From the NCBI GenBank assembly GCA_963791295.1, contig CAWBRY010000001.1, positions 1,116,001 to 1,180,000 on the forward strand: 64,000 nt of DNA. The letters run 5' to 3'. The translations under genes were made by a program, and so were the position numbers. Under the pieces are notes generated by a model that searched no databases, had not been told where the DNA came from, and saw nothing but the letters and a program-made list of their open reading frames with translations. Positions 47,613 through 55,944 of the stretch are shown here, one piece after another. Numbering within the stretch: the stretch's first letter is position 1; every line of letters starts with the position of its first letter. Origin of the DNA: CAWBRY01 sp963791295 (lineage in GTDB: Bacteria > Bacteroidota > Bacteroidia > Chitinophagales > Chitinophagaceae).

Positions 47613-48380
47613 TTATAATTCAACATCTATTCCGGTCATCAGGTTAAATGTTGTACGAGGCGCAGTTCCTGCCGGATATCGATCGTATAAATAATCCCAT
47701 TTAACGGAGAGAGAGAAATGTTCAGTGGCCTTGACTTTTAAAGTGGCCTGGTTGAGGAGCCGGTAATCGCTGATATCGTTGAATAAGGGTTGGAAGAAAG
47801 TCGTGCTGATAAGCTCGATATTACTGGTAGGCGTAAACGTAAATGAGATGTAGCTGCTGCTGCGAATGTCATCATGTATAATGGCAGGATCAGTTAACTC
47901 TTTTTCCCTTTCATACATCACCAGCGATGCCGCATACAATCGCAGGGCCTTGCTCTTGGAAATCTTGAACCGGGGGCCTGTACCGACGAGAAAACGGGTA
48001 TTTATCTGAGTAATGACGTTATTTAAGATTTGTGTAAACGCCTCCCAACGGAGCCACTCATTTACTTTATAATTATATCGCAAATGGCCGAAGCGATTAT
48101 TAATGTATTTAAAACCTCCTCCATTCAGGAAACCAACATTTCCTAAAAGCAGCCAAAGGCCTTTATCACGAGTGGTCTTATATTGCAAATGAGCTTCGGC
48201 ATTGAGTCCAAATACCCTGACCTTTTGTTGGCTGAGCGACATGGCTAAACCCGCACCACCCATCCAACCGACTGTGTCAGATTGCATACGGGCGCTTTCC
48301 ACATTTACAATTTGCGCGCTTGTTTGGAGGGCTGTGCCCAAAATAATTGCACAGGAAAAAATAAGAATGTAATGTTTCAT
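47613..48380 (-). CDS. DUF481-like outer membrane beta-barrel protein
   Basis: 255 residues. Signal peptide MKHYILIFSCAIILGTALQTSA; then alternating hydrophobic strands. GHLRYNYKVNEWLRWEAFTQI, RFLVGTGPRFKI and LRSSSYISFTFTPTSNIEL (here DIRSSSYISFTF) match the DUF481/YdiY-like barrel pattern. Role unknown, presumably an outer-membrane porin-like barrel of small size. Its start is 11 bases after the stop of the ExbD-like gene, so they are probably co-transcribed. Confidence 0.78.
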   Translation of the reverse strand: MKHYILIFSCAIILGTALQTSAQIVNVESARMQSDTVGWMGGAGLAMSLSQQKVRVFGLNAEAHLQYKTTRDKGLWLLLGNVGFLNGGGFKYINNRFGHLRYNYKVNEWLRWEAFTQILNNVITQINTRFLVGTGPRFKISKSKALRLYAASLVMYEREKELTDPAIIHDDIRSSSYISFTFTPTSNIELISTTFFQPLFNDISDYRLLNQATLKVKATEHFSLSVKWDYLYDRYPAGTAPRTTFNLMTGIDVEL

Positions 48381-48390
48381 AAAAGGACGT

Positions 48391-48804
48391 TCAATGATAG
48401 TCTGATTGGAAAAGGACCGGGAATTGAGTTTTAATTTTAATTTTTTGACGGCTGGTTAAAGCTTCATATCGTTTCTTGTGAAGGTGCAGACAAACATCTG
48501 TCAATGCATTTTTTTGGGCTTCTTTGATAGCATTCGCAGCAGAACTCCGGATGTCGTTCACCACGTCGCCACTAAACTTTAAGTGAATAGATCCATACAT
48601 TTTTCCAGTGCCGAGATAACCTTTCCATAGTCGTCTTTTTAATTCCTCTGCCAACTCATCTAATGCCAGGGTATCCCTGCCCATAAAAGCATGTCCTCGT
48701 TGATCTATCGTGATCGTTATGCTTTTTGCGGCCTCTACGGATGTTATCGGTGAATGCGCAGGACCAGGCGACAGGAAAAACAAAAAAAGGATCAGGCCCT
48801 GCAT
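48391..48804 (-). CDS. Periplasmic protein resembling the ExbD/TolR C-terminal domain
   Basis: 137 residues from ATG 48802-48804 (MQGLILFLFFLSPGPAHS, a signal peptide). A longer GTG frame overlaps the uup stop and is less likely. The mature part, AAKSITITIDQRGHAFMGRDTLALDELAEELKRRLWK, has the beta-alpha pattern of the ExbD/TolR periplasmic domain (the I-x-I-D-x-x-G-x-x-x-x-x-x-x-x-x-x-L motif). ExbD's membrane anchor with its proton-conducting Asp is missing, so it cannot energise TonB alone. Located between uup and the DUF481-like gene, same strand. Confidence 0.6.
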   Translation of the reverse strand: MQGLILFLFFLSPGPAHSPITSVEAAKSITITIDQRGHAFMGRDTLALDELAEELKRRLWKGYLGTGKMYGSIHLKFSGDVVNDIRSSAANAIKEAQKNALTDVCLHLHKKRYEALTSRQKIKIKTQFPVLFQSDYH

Positions 48805-48859
48805 GCAAGATAGTTTTGGCGATTGAATTGAAAAGATAATAAAAATTCCAGTTTCCCGA

Positions 48860-50734
48860 TCAGACTTCACTCAGTTCCAGCCAGCGTAATTCTTTTTCGT
48901 CCAATAGTGAATTCAATTCCGCAATTCTATACGAGAGTTTCTGCAACTCTTCAAAAGAGGTCGTTGGCTGGCCGAGCCTTTCTGTAATCATTTTCTTTTC
49001 ATTCGTCAGGCCTTCCATTTCCTTTTCCAGCGTTTCCAATTCTCTCTTTTCTTTAAAGGAAAGTATTCGCTTTTTGTCATCCGGCTGTTTAGTTGCCTTG
49101 GTTTGGATGACAGGCTTCTCCGGAAGATCACTGGAGCTGTCTTGTTCCTTTAACCAGGCACGATACTGCGAATAATTGCCTGGAAAATCCCTGATGATAC
49201 CTTTTCCTTCAAAAACGAATAAATGATCTACCAGTCTATCCATGAAATAACGGTCGTGACTAACGATGATCAGGCAGCCGGAAAATTCACTCAAGAAATT
49301 TTCAACGACGCCCAGAGTCGGAAGGTCCAGATCGTTGGTCGGCTCATCCAGGATAAGAAAATTGGGATTGCGAAAGAGGATGGAAAGCAAATGCAACCTT
49401 CGTTTTTCTCCTCCACTGAGTTTGCTGATATAAGTATATTGTTTTCCAGAATCAAATAAGAATAGTTCCAGGAATTGCGAAGCGCTCAGAGAGCCGCCAC
49501 TGGCGAGCGGAAAATTTTCGGCAATGGACTTTACATATTCTATTACGCGCATGTCTTCCTTTACCTGCAGCCCTTGTTGCGAATAGTTGCCAAAAACTAC
49601 CGTATCACCAATATTGATTTTCCCGCTATCTGGTGCTTCTATTCCCTGTAGGATATTGATGAAAGTGGATTTGCCAACTCCATTTTTTCCCGTCACACCG
49701 ATGCGCTCCCCTTTCTTAAACACATAATCAAATCCCTTTAGGATGATATGATCTCCGTATCGCTTATTTACTTTTTTTAATTCAATGATCTTTCCTCCCA
49801 GGCGACTCATTTTCATGTCGAGCTGCAGCTGATCATCCACCATACCTTTTTTTGCCCGTTTTTCCACTTCATAAAAATTGTCCTGGCGGCTTTTGCTCTT
49901 GGTGGTCCTGGCTTTGGGTTGCTTTCGCATCCACTCGAGTTCCCGGCGATAGAGGTTTTTAGCCTTGTCGAGACTGGCCTGTTCAGTTTCGAGCCGCGCT
50001 GCTTTGCGAGACAAGTAGTTTTCATAATCTCCTTTATATATGTACAGCGTGTCTTTATCCATTTCCCATATTTCCCTGGAAACGGTATCAAGGAAATAGC
50101 GGTCATGTGTCACCATTAACATGGTGATTCTTTCTTTTTCCAGGTAATGCTCGAGCCATTCCACCATTTCAATGTCCAAATGATTGGTAGGTTCATCCAG
50201 CAAAAGGAGTACATGCTTGTGTTCGAAGCCTACATCAATCAGTGTTTTTGCCAGTGCAACTCTTTTGCGTTGTCCGCCGCTCAGAGCGCCTACTGCCTGA
50301 TGGAAGCGATGAATATTCAGTTTGAAGAGAACTTGTTTTACCTTGGATTCGAAGTCCCATGCTCCGAGGTCATCCATTTGAACGATGGCCCGATTTAATT
50401 TTTCAGCATCACCGTCTTCCACGCAGACTTCATATTCCTTGATCGCGTTGATTACGGGATGATCATGGAAGAATATATTGTCGAGGACTGATTTTTCTTC
50501 AATGAATTTCGGTTCCTGATCCAATAAGACGACATCCACTTCTTTGTTGATCCAGATGCGGCCTTCATCAACTGTTTCTTTGCCGTTCAATATATTTAGC
50601 AGTGTTGATTTTCCCGAACCATTGCGGGCGATGAGTGCGATCTTGTCGCCTTCTTCAATATGAAAAGAGATTCCGTCAAATAAAGGCTGAACACCATAGC
50701 TCTTGGTCAATCCTTCAGCCGAAACATAGTGCAT
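48860..50734 (-). CDS. uup: ABC-F family ATPase, Uup type
   Basis: A 624-residue soluble protein with two ATP-binding domains: Walker A IARNGSGKST (about residue 35) and TGKNGVGKST (about 345); signatures GALSGGQRKRVALAKTL and SKLSGGEKRRLHLLSIL; Walker B LLLDEPTNHLD and LILDEPTNDLD. The interdomain linker (about 240-310) is rich in Lys/Arg/Glu, and the C-terminal 85 residues form the coiled-coil extension (FKEKRELETLEKEMEGL) that marks Uup. ABC-F proteins act on stalled ribosomes or replication intermediates. An exact -7 box ends 4 bases before its ATG. Confidence 0.95.
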   Translation of the reverse strand: MHYVSAEGLTKSYGVQPLFDGISFHIEEGDKIALIARNGSGKSTLLNILNGKETVDEGRIWINKEVDVVLLDQEPKFIEEKSVLDNIFFHDHPVINAIKEYEVCVEDGDAEKLNRAIVQMDDLGAWDFESKVKQVLFKLNIHRFHQAVGALSGGQRKRVALAKTLIDVGFEHKHVLLLLDEPTNHLDIEMVEWLEHYLEKERITMLMVTHDRYFLDTVSREIWEMDKDTLYIYKGDYENYLSRKAARLETEQASLDKAKNLYRRELEWMRKQPKARTTKSKSRQDNFYEVEKRAKKGMVDDQLQLDMKMSRLGGKIIELKKVNKRYGDHIILKGFDYVFKKGERIGVTGKNGVGKSTFINILQGIEAPDSGKINIGDTVVFGNYSQQGLQVKEDMRVIEYVKSIAENFPLASGGSLSASQFLELFLFDSGKQYTYISKLSGGEKRRLHLLSILFRNPNFLILDEPTNDLDLPTLGVVENFLSEFSGCLIIVSHDRYFMDRLVDHLFVFEGKGIIRDFPGNYSQYRAWLKEQDSSSDLPEKPVIQTKATKQPDDKKRILSFKEKRELETLEKEMEGLTNEKKMITERLGQPTTSFEELQKLSYRIAELNSLLDEKELRWLELSEV

Positions 50735-50738
50735 ATAG

Positions 50739-50746
50739 CAAAGATA
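50739..50746 (-). promoter_or_regulatory. -7 box TATCTTTG, leaderless uup start
   Basis: TATCTTTG on the minus strand matches TAnnTTTG and ends four bases before the uup ATG (50734). The spacing equals that at the aminotransferase (25421). Confidence 0.45.
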
Positions 50747-50821
50747 CTGAACGCACTATCCTTCTTTTAATACCCAGCTGTTTTGTGGCACAGTTTTTTT
50801 GCCTCTTTAGAAAAGATCATT

Positions 50822-51379
50822 ATGACAACCAACCTCATAGATGTCATCCAACAAAAATTGGGATATCAGCCATTGCAAAAGATCGACCCTAATATCCAGG
50901 AAACAAAAGAAAAATTTGCGCAAGACACAAAAGGTAAGCTCGCACAAAGCGCAATACCAGCCGTTTTAACGGCATTCTATAAACTTCTGAGAACCGACGA
51001 TGGTTGTAAGAGACTCATTTCGGCCGATCCGGCAGAGAAGTGGCTGGGTATATTATACGATGGGAAGCAGGATGAAGTTGTGGAAAAAGTTTCCCAATAT
51101 TCAGGTGCTCCAAAGGAGGAGGCTAAGGAAAACCTGGAAAATATAGCACATGAAGCTGCGGCAACAATCCGGGAATTATCTGGCAATCCAAATCAACCTG
51201 AAAAGATCAAGACCTATATGAATGGCCAGAGGCATAATATCCTGGTATATCTGCCGGCCGCGCTAAACCTCGGTGATCAATTGAATGATGAAAGTCTCGA
51301 TGACCGGACCAACAAAATGGAGGGGCCGATTTCCAATTTTATTCATAAGATCGAAAATAAACTCTCCGGCGGAGGATAG
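50822..51379 (+). CDS. Conserved-looking soluble protein, unknown function
   Basis: 185 residues from ATG 50822 (MTTNLIDVIQQKLGYQPLQKIDPN). No signal or membrane helix. Helical and rich in Lys/Glu/Gln; the segment ETKEKFAQDTKGKLAQSAIPAVLTAFYKLLR suggests an amphipathic helical bundle, and RTDDGCKRL, YMNGQRHNILVYLPAALNLGDQLND follow. I do not recognise a family with certainty. Monocistronic, divergent from uup, ahead of the superoxide dismutase gene with a 100-base gap. Confidence 0.65.
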   Translation: MTTNLIDVIQQKLGYQPLQKIDPNIQETKEKFAQDTKGKLAQSAIPAVLTAFYKLLRTDDGCKRLISADPAEKWLGILYDGKQDEVVEKVSQYSGAPKEEAKENLENIAHEAAATIRELSGNPNQPEKIKTYMNGQRHNILVYLPAALNLGDQLNDESLDDRTNKMEGPISNFIHKIENKLSGGG

Positions 51380-51479
51380 ATTATTCGAATTGACTAATGA
51401 ATAACAATTTTATCAGCTCCTCGCTTTTAAAAAGGCTTACATTTAAGGACAAAAATTTGTTCAAATAAAATCGTTTATA

Positions 51480-52246
51480 ATGGACAGGAAAATAACGAAT
51501 AACCGGAGAGAGTTTCTAAAAACTACCGGTCGCGCCGGCCTCGCTGCCGGTTTTTCATTTACCATCTTACCATCCCTTGCCAGCGTCTACGAAGGCGAAA
51601 CAAGCGGCGACGGTTTTTATGCTGAGGACATACCTTATACACAGCAGCCGCTTCCATATGCTTACGCAGACCTCGAACCATCAATAGATGCAATGACGAT
51701 GGAAATACATTATTCGAAACACGCTGCCACCTATGCGAAAAATCTGGCGGATGCAGTAGCTGCCGAAGGGGTTGATACCGAAAGACCAGCCTCAAAGCAT
51801 TGCTGGCTGATATATCCAAGTATTCCGTGAAGATGAGGAATAATGCCGGGGGTCACTATAATCATGAATTTTTTTGGAAAAGCATGCGCAAGCAAGCTTC
51901 CGCCGCGGAACCTTTAGGAGATCTAATGAAGCAGATTCAAAAAGATTTTAGGGCCTGGGATACTTTTAAGACTCAATTCACCGATGCGGGTAAGAACCGG
52001 TTTGGTAGCGGATGGGCCTGGCTCTTATTAAATGCGGATAAGAAGTTGGTTGTTGCTTCCACACCCAACCAGGACAATCCCTTGATGGGCGTTAGCGAGA
52101 CGAAAGGGACGCCGCTTCTTGGGCTCGATGTATGGGAACATGCTTATTATCTAAAATATCAGAATCGCAGACCCGACTATATCACCGCGTGGTGGAATAT
52201 CGTGGATTGGGAAGTGATTCAGAAAAGGTTTGATGCAGGTAAATAG
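51480..52246 (+). pseudogene. Fe/Mn superoxide dismutase with Tat signal, one frameshift
   Basis: About 255 residues. The N-terminus (NRREFLKTTGRAGLAAGFSF) is a twin-arginine signal; the enzyme should be periplasmic. Metal ligands: His in IHYSKHAATYAKNL, His in GGHYNHEFFWKSM, Asp and His in LDVWEHAYYLKYQNR. The break near 51783 is removed by adding one A to GAAAG, giving DTEKTSLKALLADISKYSVKM, i.e. a homopolymer error. It disproportionates superoxide to oxygen and H2O2. Convergent with the dienelactone hydrolase gene (5-base gap). Confidence 0.93.
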
Positions 52247-52251
52247 GCGGA

Positions 52252-53104
52252 TCACTTTACATATTTTCCGAAGAACTCGATAGTTCGCTGCCAGGCAAGT
52301 TTGGCAGCCGCCTCATTATACCTCGTTGGTGCAGTATCATTGTGAAAAGCATGGTTGGCGCCTTCATACATGTACAGTTCATAACGGACATTCGCCTTCT
52401 TCAATGCTTCTTCATAAGCGGCGATTCCCGTATTGACTCTATCGTCGAGTGATCCGTAATGCAGTTGGACAGCAGCCTTGATTTTAGGAACATCAACGGC
52501 TTCTGGTTGGCGGCCATAAAATGCAACCGCCGCCTTTAATGTTGCAACGTTCACTGCCAATGAATTTGCCATAGCTCCGCCCCAGCAAAATCCAACACAA
52601 CCAAAATTTCCATTGCAATCTTTGCGCTTGCGGTAAGTAGTCAAATGCTTTTATGAAATTTTGAAGATTGTCTTCGGCCTTTAGTTCCTGGAATTTGGCT
52701 CGCGCTTCATCTTCATTTGCGGGAGTACCACCCAAACTAGATAGCGCGTTGGGAGCGATAGCCAGGTAACCTGCGTTGGCAGCCCTACGCGTGACATCTT
52801 CAATATGTGCATTCAGTCCCCGGTTTTCATGAATCACGACAATCGCGCCATATTTTTTTTCTTCTTTTGGGCGGGCCACATAGGCTTGCATATCACCATT
52901 GATTCCAGGATAAGTCACTCGCTCAGTAAATAGATCTTCATCATTCGTTACGGCAGCATTAGCATAATTCACTTCCAGCAAGGGCAAGATCGTCATTGCA
53001 GCTGCTGTTCCTCCTGCGAGGATGGTGAGGCGTCTAAGAAAATCATTGCGGGTGAGGGGTTTATGGGTATATTCATCGTAGAGATCGATAAAGCGCTTGT
53101 CCAT
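52252..53104 (-). pseudogene. Dienelactone hydrolase family protein, exported, one frameshift
   Basis: About 283 residues in two frames (53104 to about 52640, then to 52252). The N-terminus TRNDFLRRLTILAGGTAAAMTIL is a Tat-like or Sec signal. Alpha/beta-hydrolase core: AIVVIHENRGLNAHIEDVTRR, the nucleophile Cys in GFCWGGAMAN, the Asp in YGSLDDRVNTG and the His in EGANHAFHND; together the C-D-H triad of dienelactone hydrolases. The substrate is likely a lactone or ester. The break near 52640 loses no family sequence. Convergent with SOD. Confidence 0.9.
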
Positions 53105-53276
53105 AACTTTTTTTTAAGGGATTTAAAGTTACAAATAAGTTTAAAAGCGCCTGTTTTTGATACAATATTTTCATAAAAATCAGCCAAATAACAATGGATG
53201 CAACCCCAGTGGCATAAAAATAGCGTCTAATACCTTGAACACATGAAGACAGTAAAAGAAAACTAAAAATCTTGCC

Positions 53277-54650
53277 ATGAAACAATTCTTCAAAACAATT
53301 TCCCTGGCGCTAGCGATAGTGCTGATGGGTTCACTCCAAAACAAAGCCTCCGCGCAGTACCCCGACGATGAGGTTTCATATCAGACTTTTTATGATGAGC
53401 TGAGTCCCTACGGACAATGGATAGACTATCCTGAATACGGATATGTATGGGCTCCGAATCTGGGACCCGATTTTCGTCCGTACAGTAGCAACGGTCATTG
53501 GGTCTACACCGACGATTATGAGTGGATGTGGGTATCAGATTATGATTGGGGTTGGGCTCCGTTTCACTATGGTCGTTGGCTCAACGATCCCTATTATGGT
53601 TGGGTTTGGGTACCCGGTTATGAATGGGCGCCTGCATGGGTGGTTTGGCGTGGCGGCGGTGACTATTATGGATGGGCTCCGTTAAGGCCCGGTATCACTA
53701 TTAGCGTCGGTTTTTCATTAGGTAGTTATTATGCGCCTGATGATTACTGGTGTTTTGCTCCAAGCCGCTATATTACCTCGCCTCGCATTTATGATTACTG
53801 TATTGACAGACGGCAGAACATAAATATCATTCACAATACGATCATCATTAACAATTATACTCGTAACAGAAATGTATTTGTGACTGGACCTCGCCGTCTG
53901 GACGCAGAAAGATATTGCGGCAGGATTTCACCTATCCGCTTCAGGGATTCATACCGGCCTGGCAGGACGCAATTCAGGAACAATTCGGTTTCTGTCTACA
54001 GGCCTAACATTCAGAGAGACGATAATCGCAGGTTTTCGCCTCGTAGTTTTGATCGCTATGATCGCCGTTCGCAAAACATAGATACGCGGACGAGCCGAAA
54101 CGACAATAGAGTTGACAGGAATAACAATAGAATTGATAGGATAGATAATAACAGGGAAAGAATTGATAATAACCGTGTCAATGGAAATGATAATACTGTC
54201 CGTCGTGATCGCCGGGATAATGATAATAATCGTTTTCGCCAGCCGCCTATCATCAACAGGGATAACCGGAACGATAACCGGGTAAATGAAGGAAGAGTAA
54301 ATGAGGGACGAGTAAATGAAGGAAGAGTAAATGAAGGAAGAGTAAATGAAGGAAGAGTAAATCGCGACAATAACCGCCAGGTAGAACGTAATGATCAAAT
54401 ACGCATGCGCCGTCAAATGGAGAGGTCAGTAGGACCTTCACCGCGGAATAATGATAACCGGATCAATGAACAAAGAAGCAATCGCGATGAAAACAGAAGT
54501 TTTCGTAACGACAATCGCTCAATCCGTCAGCCCGCTCAACCCGCAGAAAGGCAGCAACAACCCGCCAGGACTTTTGAACGCAGGGAAAACAATAGGCCCA
54601 ATCAGGAAAGTAATAACAACGGAAGAGGCAATGGCCGGAAAAGATTTTAA
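53277..54650 (+). CDS. DUF6600-like secreted protein with Asn/Arg/Asp-rich repeat tail
   Basis: 457 residues. Signal peptide MKQFFKTISLALAIVLMGSLQNKASA; residues 27-145 are a Trp/Tyr-rich region of the DUF6600 type (QTFYDELSPYGQWIDYPEYGYVW ... WGWAPFHYGRW). The rest (from about 190) is strongly basic and polar: runs of N, R and D, with a tandem VNEGR repeat (54282-54356) and QQ/N-rich stretches. No catalytic motif. Low-complexity tails like this may bind envelope polymers. Lies between the dienelactone hydrolase and a terminator. Confidence 0.8.
   Translation: MKQFFKTISLALAIVLMGSLQNKASAQYPDDEVSYQTFYDELSPYGQWIDYPEYGYVWAPNLGPDFRPYSSNGHWVYTDDYEWMWVSDYDWGWAPFHYGRWLNDPYYGWVWVPGYEWAPAWVVWRGGGDYYGWAPLRPGITISVGFSLGSYYAPDDYWCFAPSRYITSPRIYDYCIDRRQNINIIHNTIIINNYTRNRNVFVTGPRRLDAERYCGRISPIRFRDSYRPGRTQFRNNSVSVYRPNIQRDDNRRFSPRSFDRYDRRSQNIDTRTSRNDNRVDRNNNRIDRIDNNRERIDNNRVNGNDNTVRRDRRDNDNNRFRQPPIINRDNRNDNRVNEGRVNEGRVNEGRVNEGRVNEGRVNRDNNRQVERNDQIRMRRQMERSVGPSPRNNDNRINEQRSNRDENRSFRNDNRSIRQPAQPAERQQQPARTFERRENNRPNQESNNNGRGNGRKRF
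54282..54356 (+). repeat. Five tandem 15-bp repeats coding VNEGR
   Basis: Unit GTAAATGAAGGAAGA: copies at 54282, 54297 (GTAAATGAGGGACGA), 54312, 54327 and 54342, followed by a partial GTAAAT. In frame with the DUF6600-like gene, so copy-number change keeps the frame. Confidence 0.97.
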
Positions 54651-54676
54651 ATAATTTGGCGACACCCTCAAAAAAT

Positions 54677-54702
54677 AAAAAACCCCACGTGGGGTTTTTT
54701 TA
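54677..54702. terminator. Bidirectional rho-independent terminator
   Basis: AAAAAACCCC-ACGT-GGGGTTTTTT: a perfect stem with a run of A on one side and T on the other, so it can end transcription of the DUF6600-like gene (+) and of the cold-shock gene (-). Confidence 0.85.
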
Positions 54703-54730
54703 TTTCTTGAACCAGATGCTGTAAAATATC

Positions 54731-54934
54731 TTAGTTGACCTTCTTTACATTGACTGCATTCATTCCTTTCTTTCCCTCTTGCAGGTCAAACTCCACTTTG
54801 TCGCCTTCGGTTACCTGGTCAATCAAACCACTGGCATGCACAAATGTTTCCTTGTTTGAATCATCATGTTTGATAAAACCGAATCCTTTTTCAGAATTGA
54901 AGAACTTAACTGTTCCTTGATTTTTGTTGTTCAT
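54731..54934 (-). CDS. Cold-shock domain protein
   Basis: 67 residues, a single OB-fold. RNP1 is KGFGFIKHDD and RNP2 ETFVHAS (usual IFVHFS); QGTVKFFNSEKGFGFI is the family start. It binds single-stranded RNA/DNA and melts structures after cold shock. ATG at 54932-54934 gives the standard length. An upstream -7 box and inverted repeat are described separately; the shared terminator lies 29 bases after the stop. Confidence 0.97.
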   Translation of the reverse strand: MNNKNQGTVKFFNSEKGFGFIKHDDSNKETFVHASGLIDQVTEGDKVEFDLQEGKKGMNAVNVKKVN

Positions 54935-54962
54935 TGTATTTATTGTTGTTAATTAAAGGGTG

Positions 54963-54987
54963 CAAAGATAAGCTTAAAAAAGCTTAT
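54963..54987 (-). promoter_or_regulatory. Cold-shock gene promoter: TATCTTTG and inverted repeat
   Basis: The minus strand has TATCTTTG (54970-54963), an exact TAnnTTTG -7 box, 28 bases before the start codon. Overlapping it is the perfect inverted repeat ATAAGCTT-AAAA-AAGCTTAT (54968-54987). The repeat would sit at -10 to -30, a position for a regulator or DNA structure affecting promoter opening. Confidence 0.5.
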
Positions 54988-55070
54988 ATGATGCAATGAA
55001 GAGAATGGATTTAAAGAATTCACGGGGCTTCATAAACGCCTGTTCCTCAATCGTTATTAAGTAAATGCGC

Positions 55071-55078
55071 TATTTTTG
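55071..55078 (+). promoter_or_regulatory. -7 box TATTTTTG for the cyanophycinase gene
   Basis: Exact TAnnTTTG match, 15 bases before ATG 55094, implying a leader of about 10 bases. Confidence 0.4.
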
Positions 55079-55093
55079 ATTCAAATTTCTCAT

Positions 55094-55939
55094 ATGGGGC
55101 GAAAAATATTTATTGCAACACTCTTGATTTTTGTGGGGGTTATGGAACTGTTTGGCCAGTCGTTGCCGAAGGGAAACCTCTTTATCATTGGTGGAGGAAA
55201 CCGTTCAGATGAGCTGATGAGGCAGATGATCAGTGTTGCCGGACTGAACCAGGCGGATTATATAGGTGTGCTGCCCATGTCAAGTGAAGAGCCGGATTCA
55301 GGATATCTCTATTTTAAAGAATCGATGGAGCCTTTGTGTCGCAATGCCATTGTCAATCTGAACTTCACGGAAAGCACAGTGAATAACAAACAAAAACTGG
55401 ATTCGCTGGCACATGCAAAGTTGATATTTATTACCGGGGGCGATCAGAGCCGGTTCATGAAAATTGTACTACACACTCCGGTTTACGACGCAGTAAGGCT
55501 GGCTTACACGAATGGAGCGACCATAGCAGGCACGAGCGCGGGTGCTGCGGTAATGAGCCGTCAGATGATAACCGGCAATCAGCTCCTTGGTGATACGACG
55601 TACTACGCTACGTTCCGCCAATTGATCAAAAATAATATAGAGTTTAAGGAAGGATTGGGATTGCTGGATTCAGCAGTCATAGATCAGCATTTCGTCGCCA
55701 GGAGCAGGTACAACCGCTTGCTTTCAGCTTTGGAGAAATTTCCCTCCTATGATTGCATCGGCATTGATGAAGCCACGGCAATCATCGTCCACAATAAAAA
55801 AGTGACGGTGGCAGGCGATGGGCAGGTGCTGTTATTTACCAGGCCGGTAGGAATAATGGCCAATGAAAAGGGGTTGATCAAACTGAAGGACCTTCAGATG
55901 AGCATTTTTACGGCGGGGGATGTTTTTTCGCTGAAATAA
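55094..55939 (+). CDS. Cyanophycinase-like S51 peptidase, exported
   Basis: 281 residues from ATG 55094 (the TTG at 55076 falls inside the promoter). Signal peptide MGRKIFIATLLIFVGVMELFGQS. Family S51 signatures: LFIIGGGNRSDELM, FITGGDQSRF, catalytic serine in AGTSAGAAVMSR, and DQHFVARSRYNRLLSAL with the His. Cyanophycinase cuts cyanophycin into beta-Asp-Arg; exported forms would act on cyanophycin or similar peptides from other cells. Convergent with the paralogue pair (5 bases apart). Confidence 0.93.
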   Translation: MGRKIFIATLLIFVGVMELFGQSLPKGNLFIIGGGNRSDELMRQMISVAGLNQADYIGVLPMSSEEPDSGYLYFKESMEPLCRNAIVNLNFTESTVNNKQKLDSLAHAKLIFITGGDQSRFMKIVLHTPVYDAVRLAYTNGATIAGTSAGAAVMSRQMITGNQLLGDTTYYATFRQLIKNNIEFKEGLGLLDSAVIDQHFVARSRYNRLLSALEKFPSYDCIGIDEATAIIVHNKKVTVAGDGQVLLFTRPVGIMANEKGLIKLKDLQMSIFTAGDVFSLK

Positions 55940-55944
55940 TTAAC

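Noticed and set aside
51770..51830. Programmed frameshift in the superoxide dismutase
   Set aside because: SOD genes are not known for this; no slippery heptamer with downstream structure is seen, and one A added to a run repairs it.
54282..54362. Regular repeats that could look like a CRISPR array
   Set aside because: The units are 15 bases, contiguous without spacers, and read in frame as VNEGR inside a protein gene.
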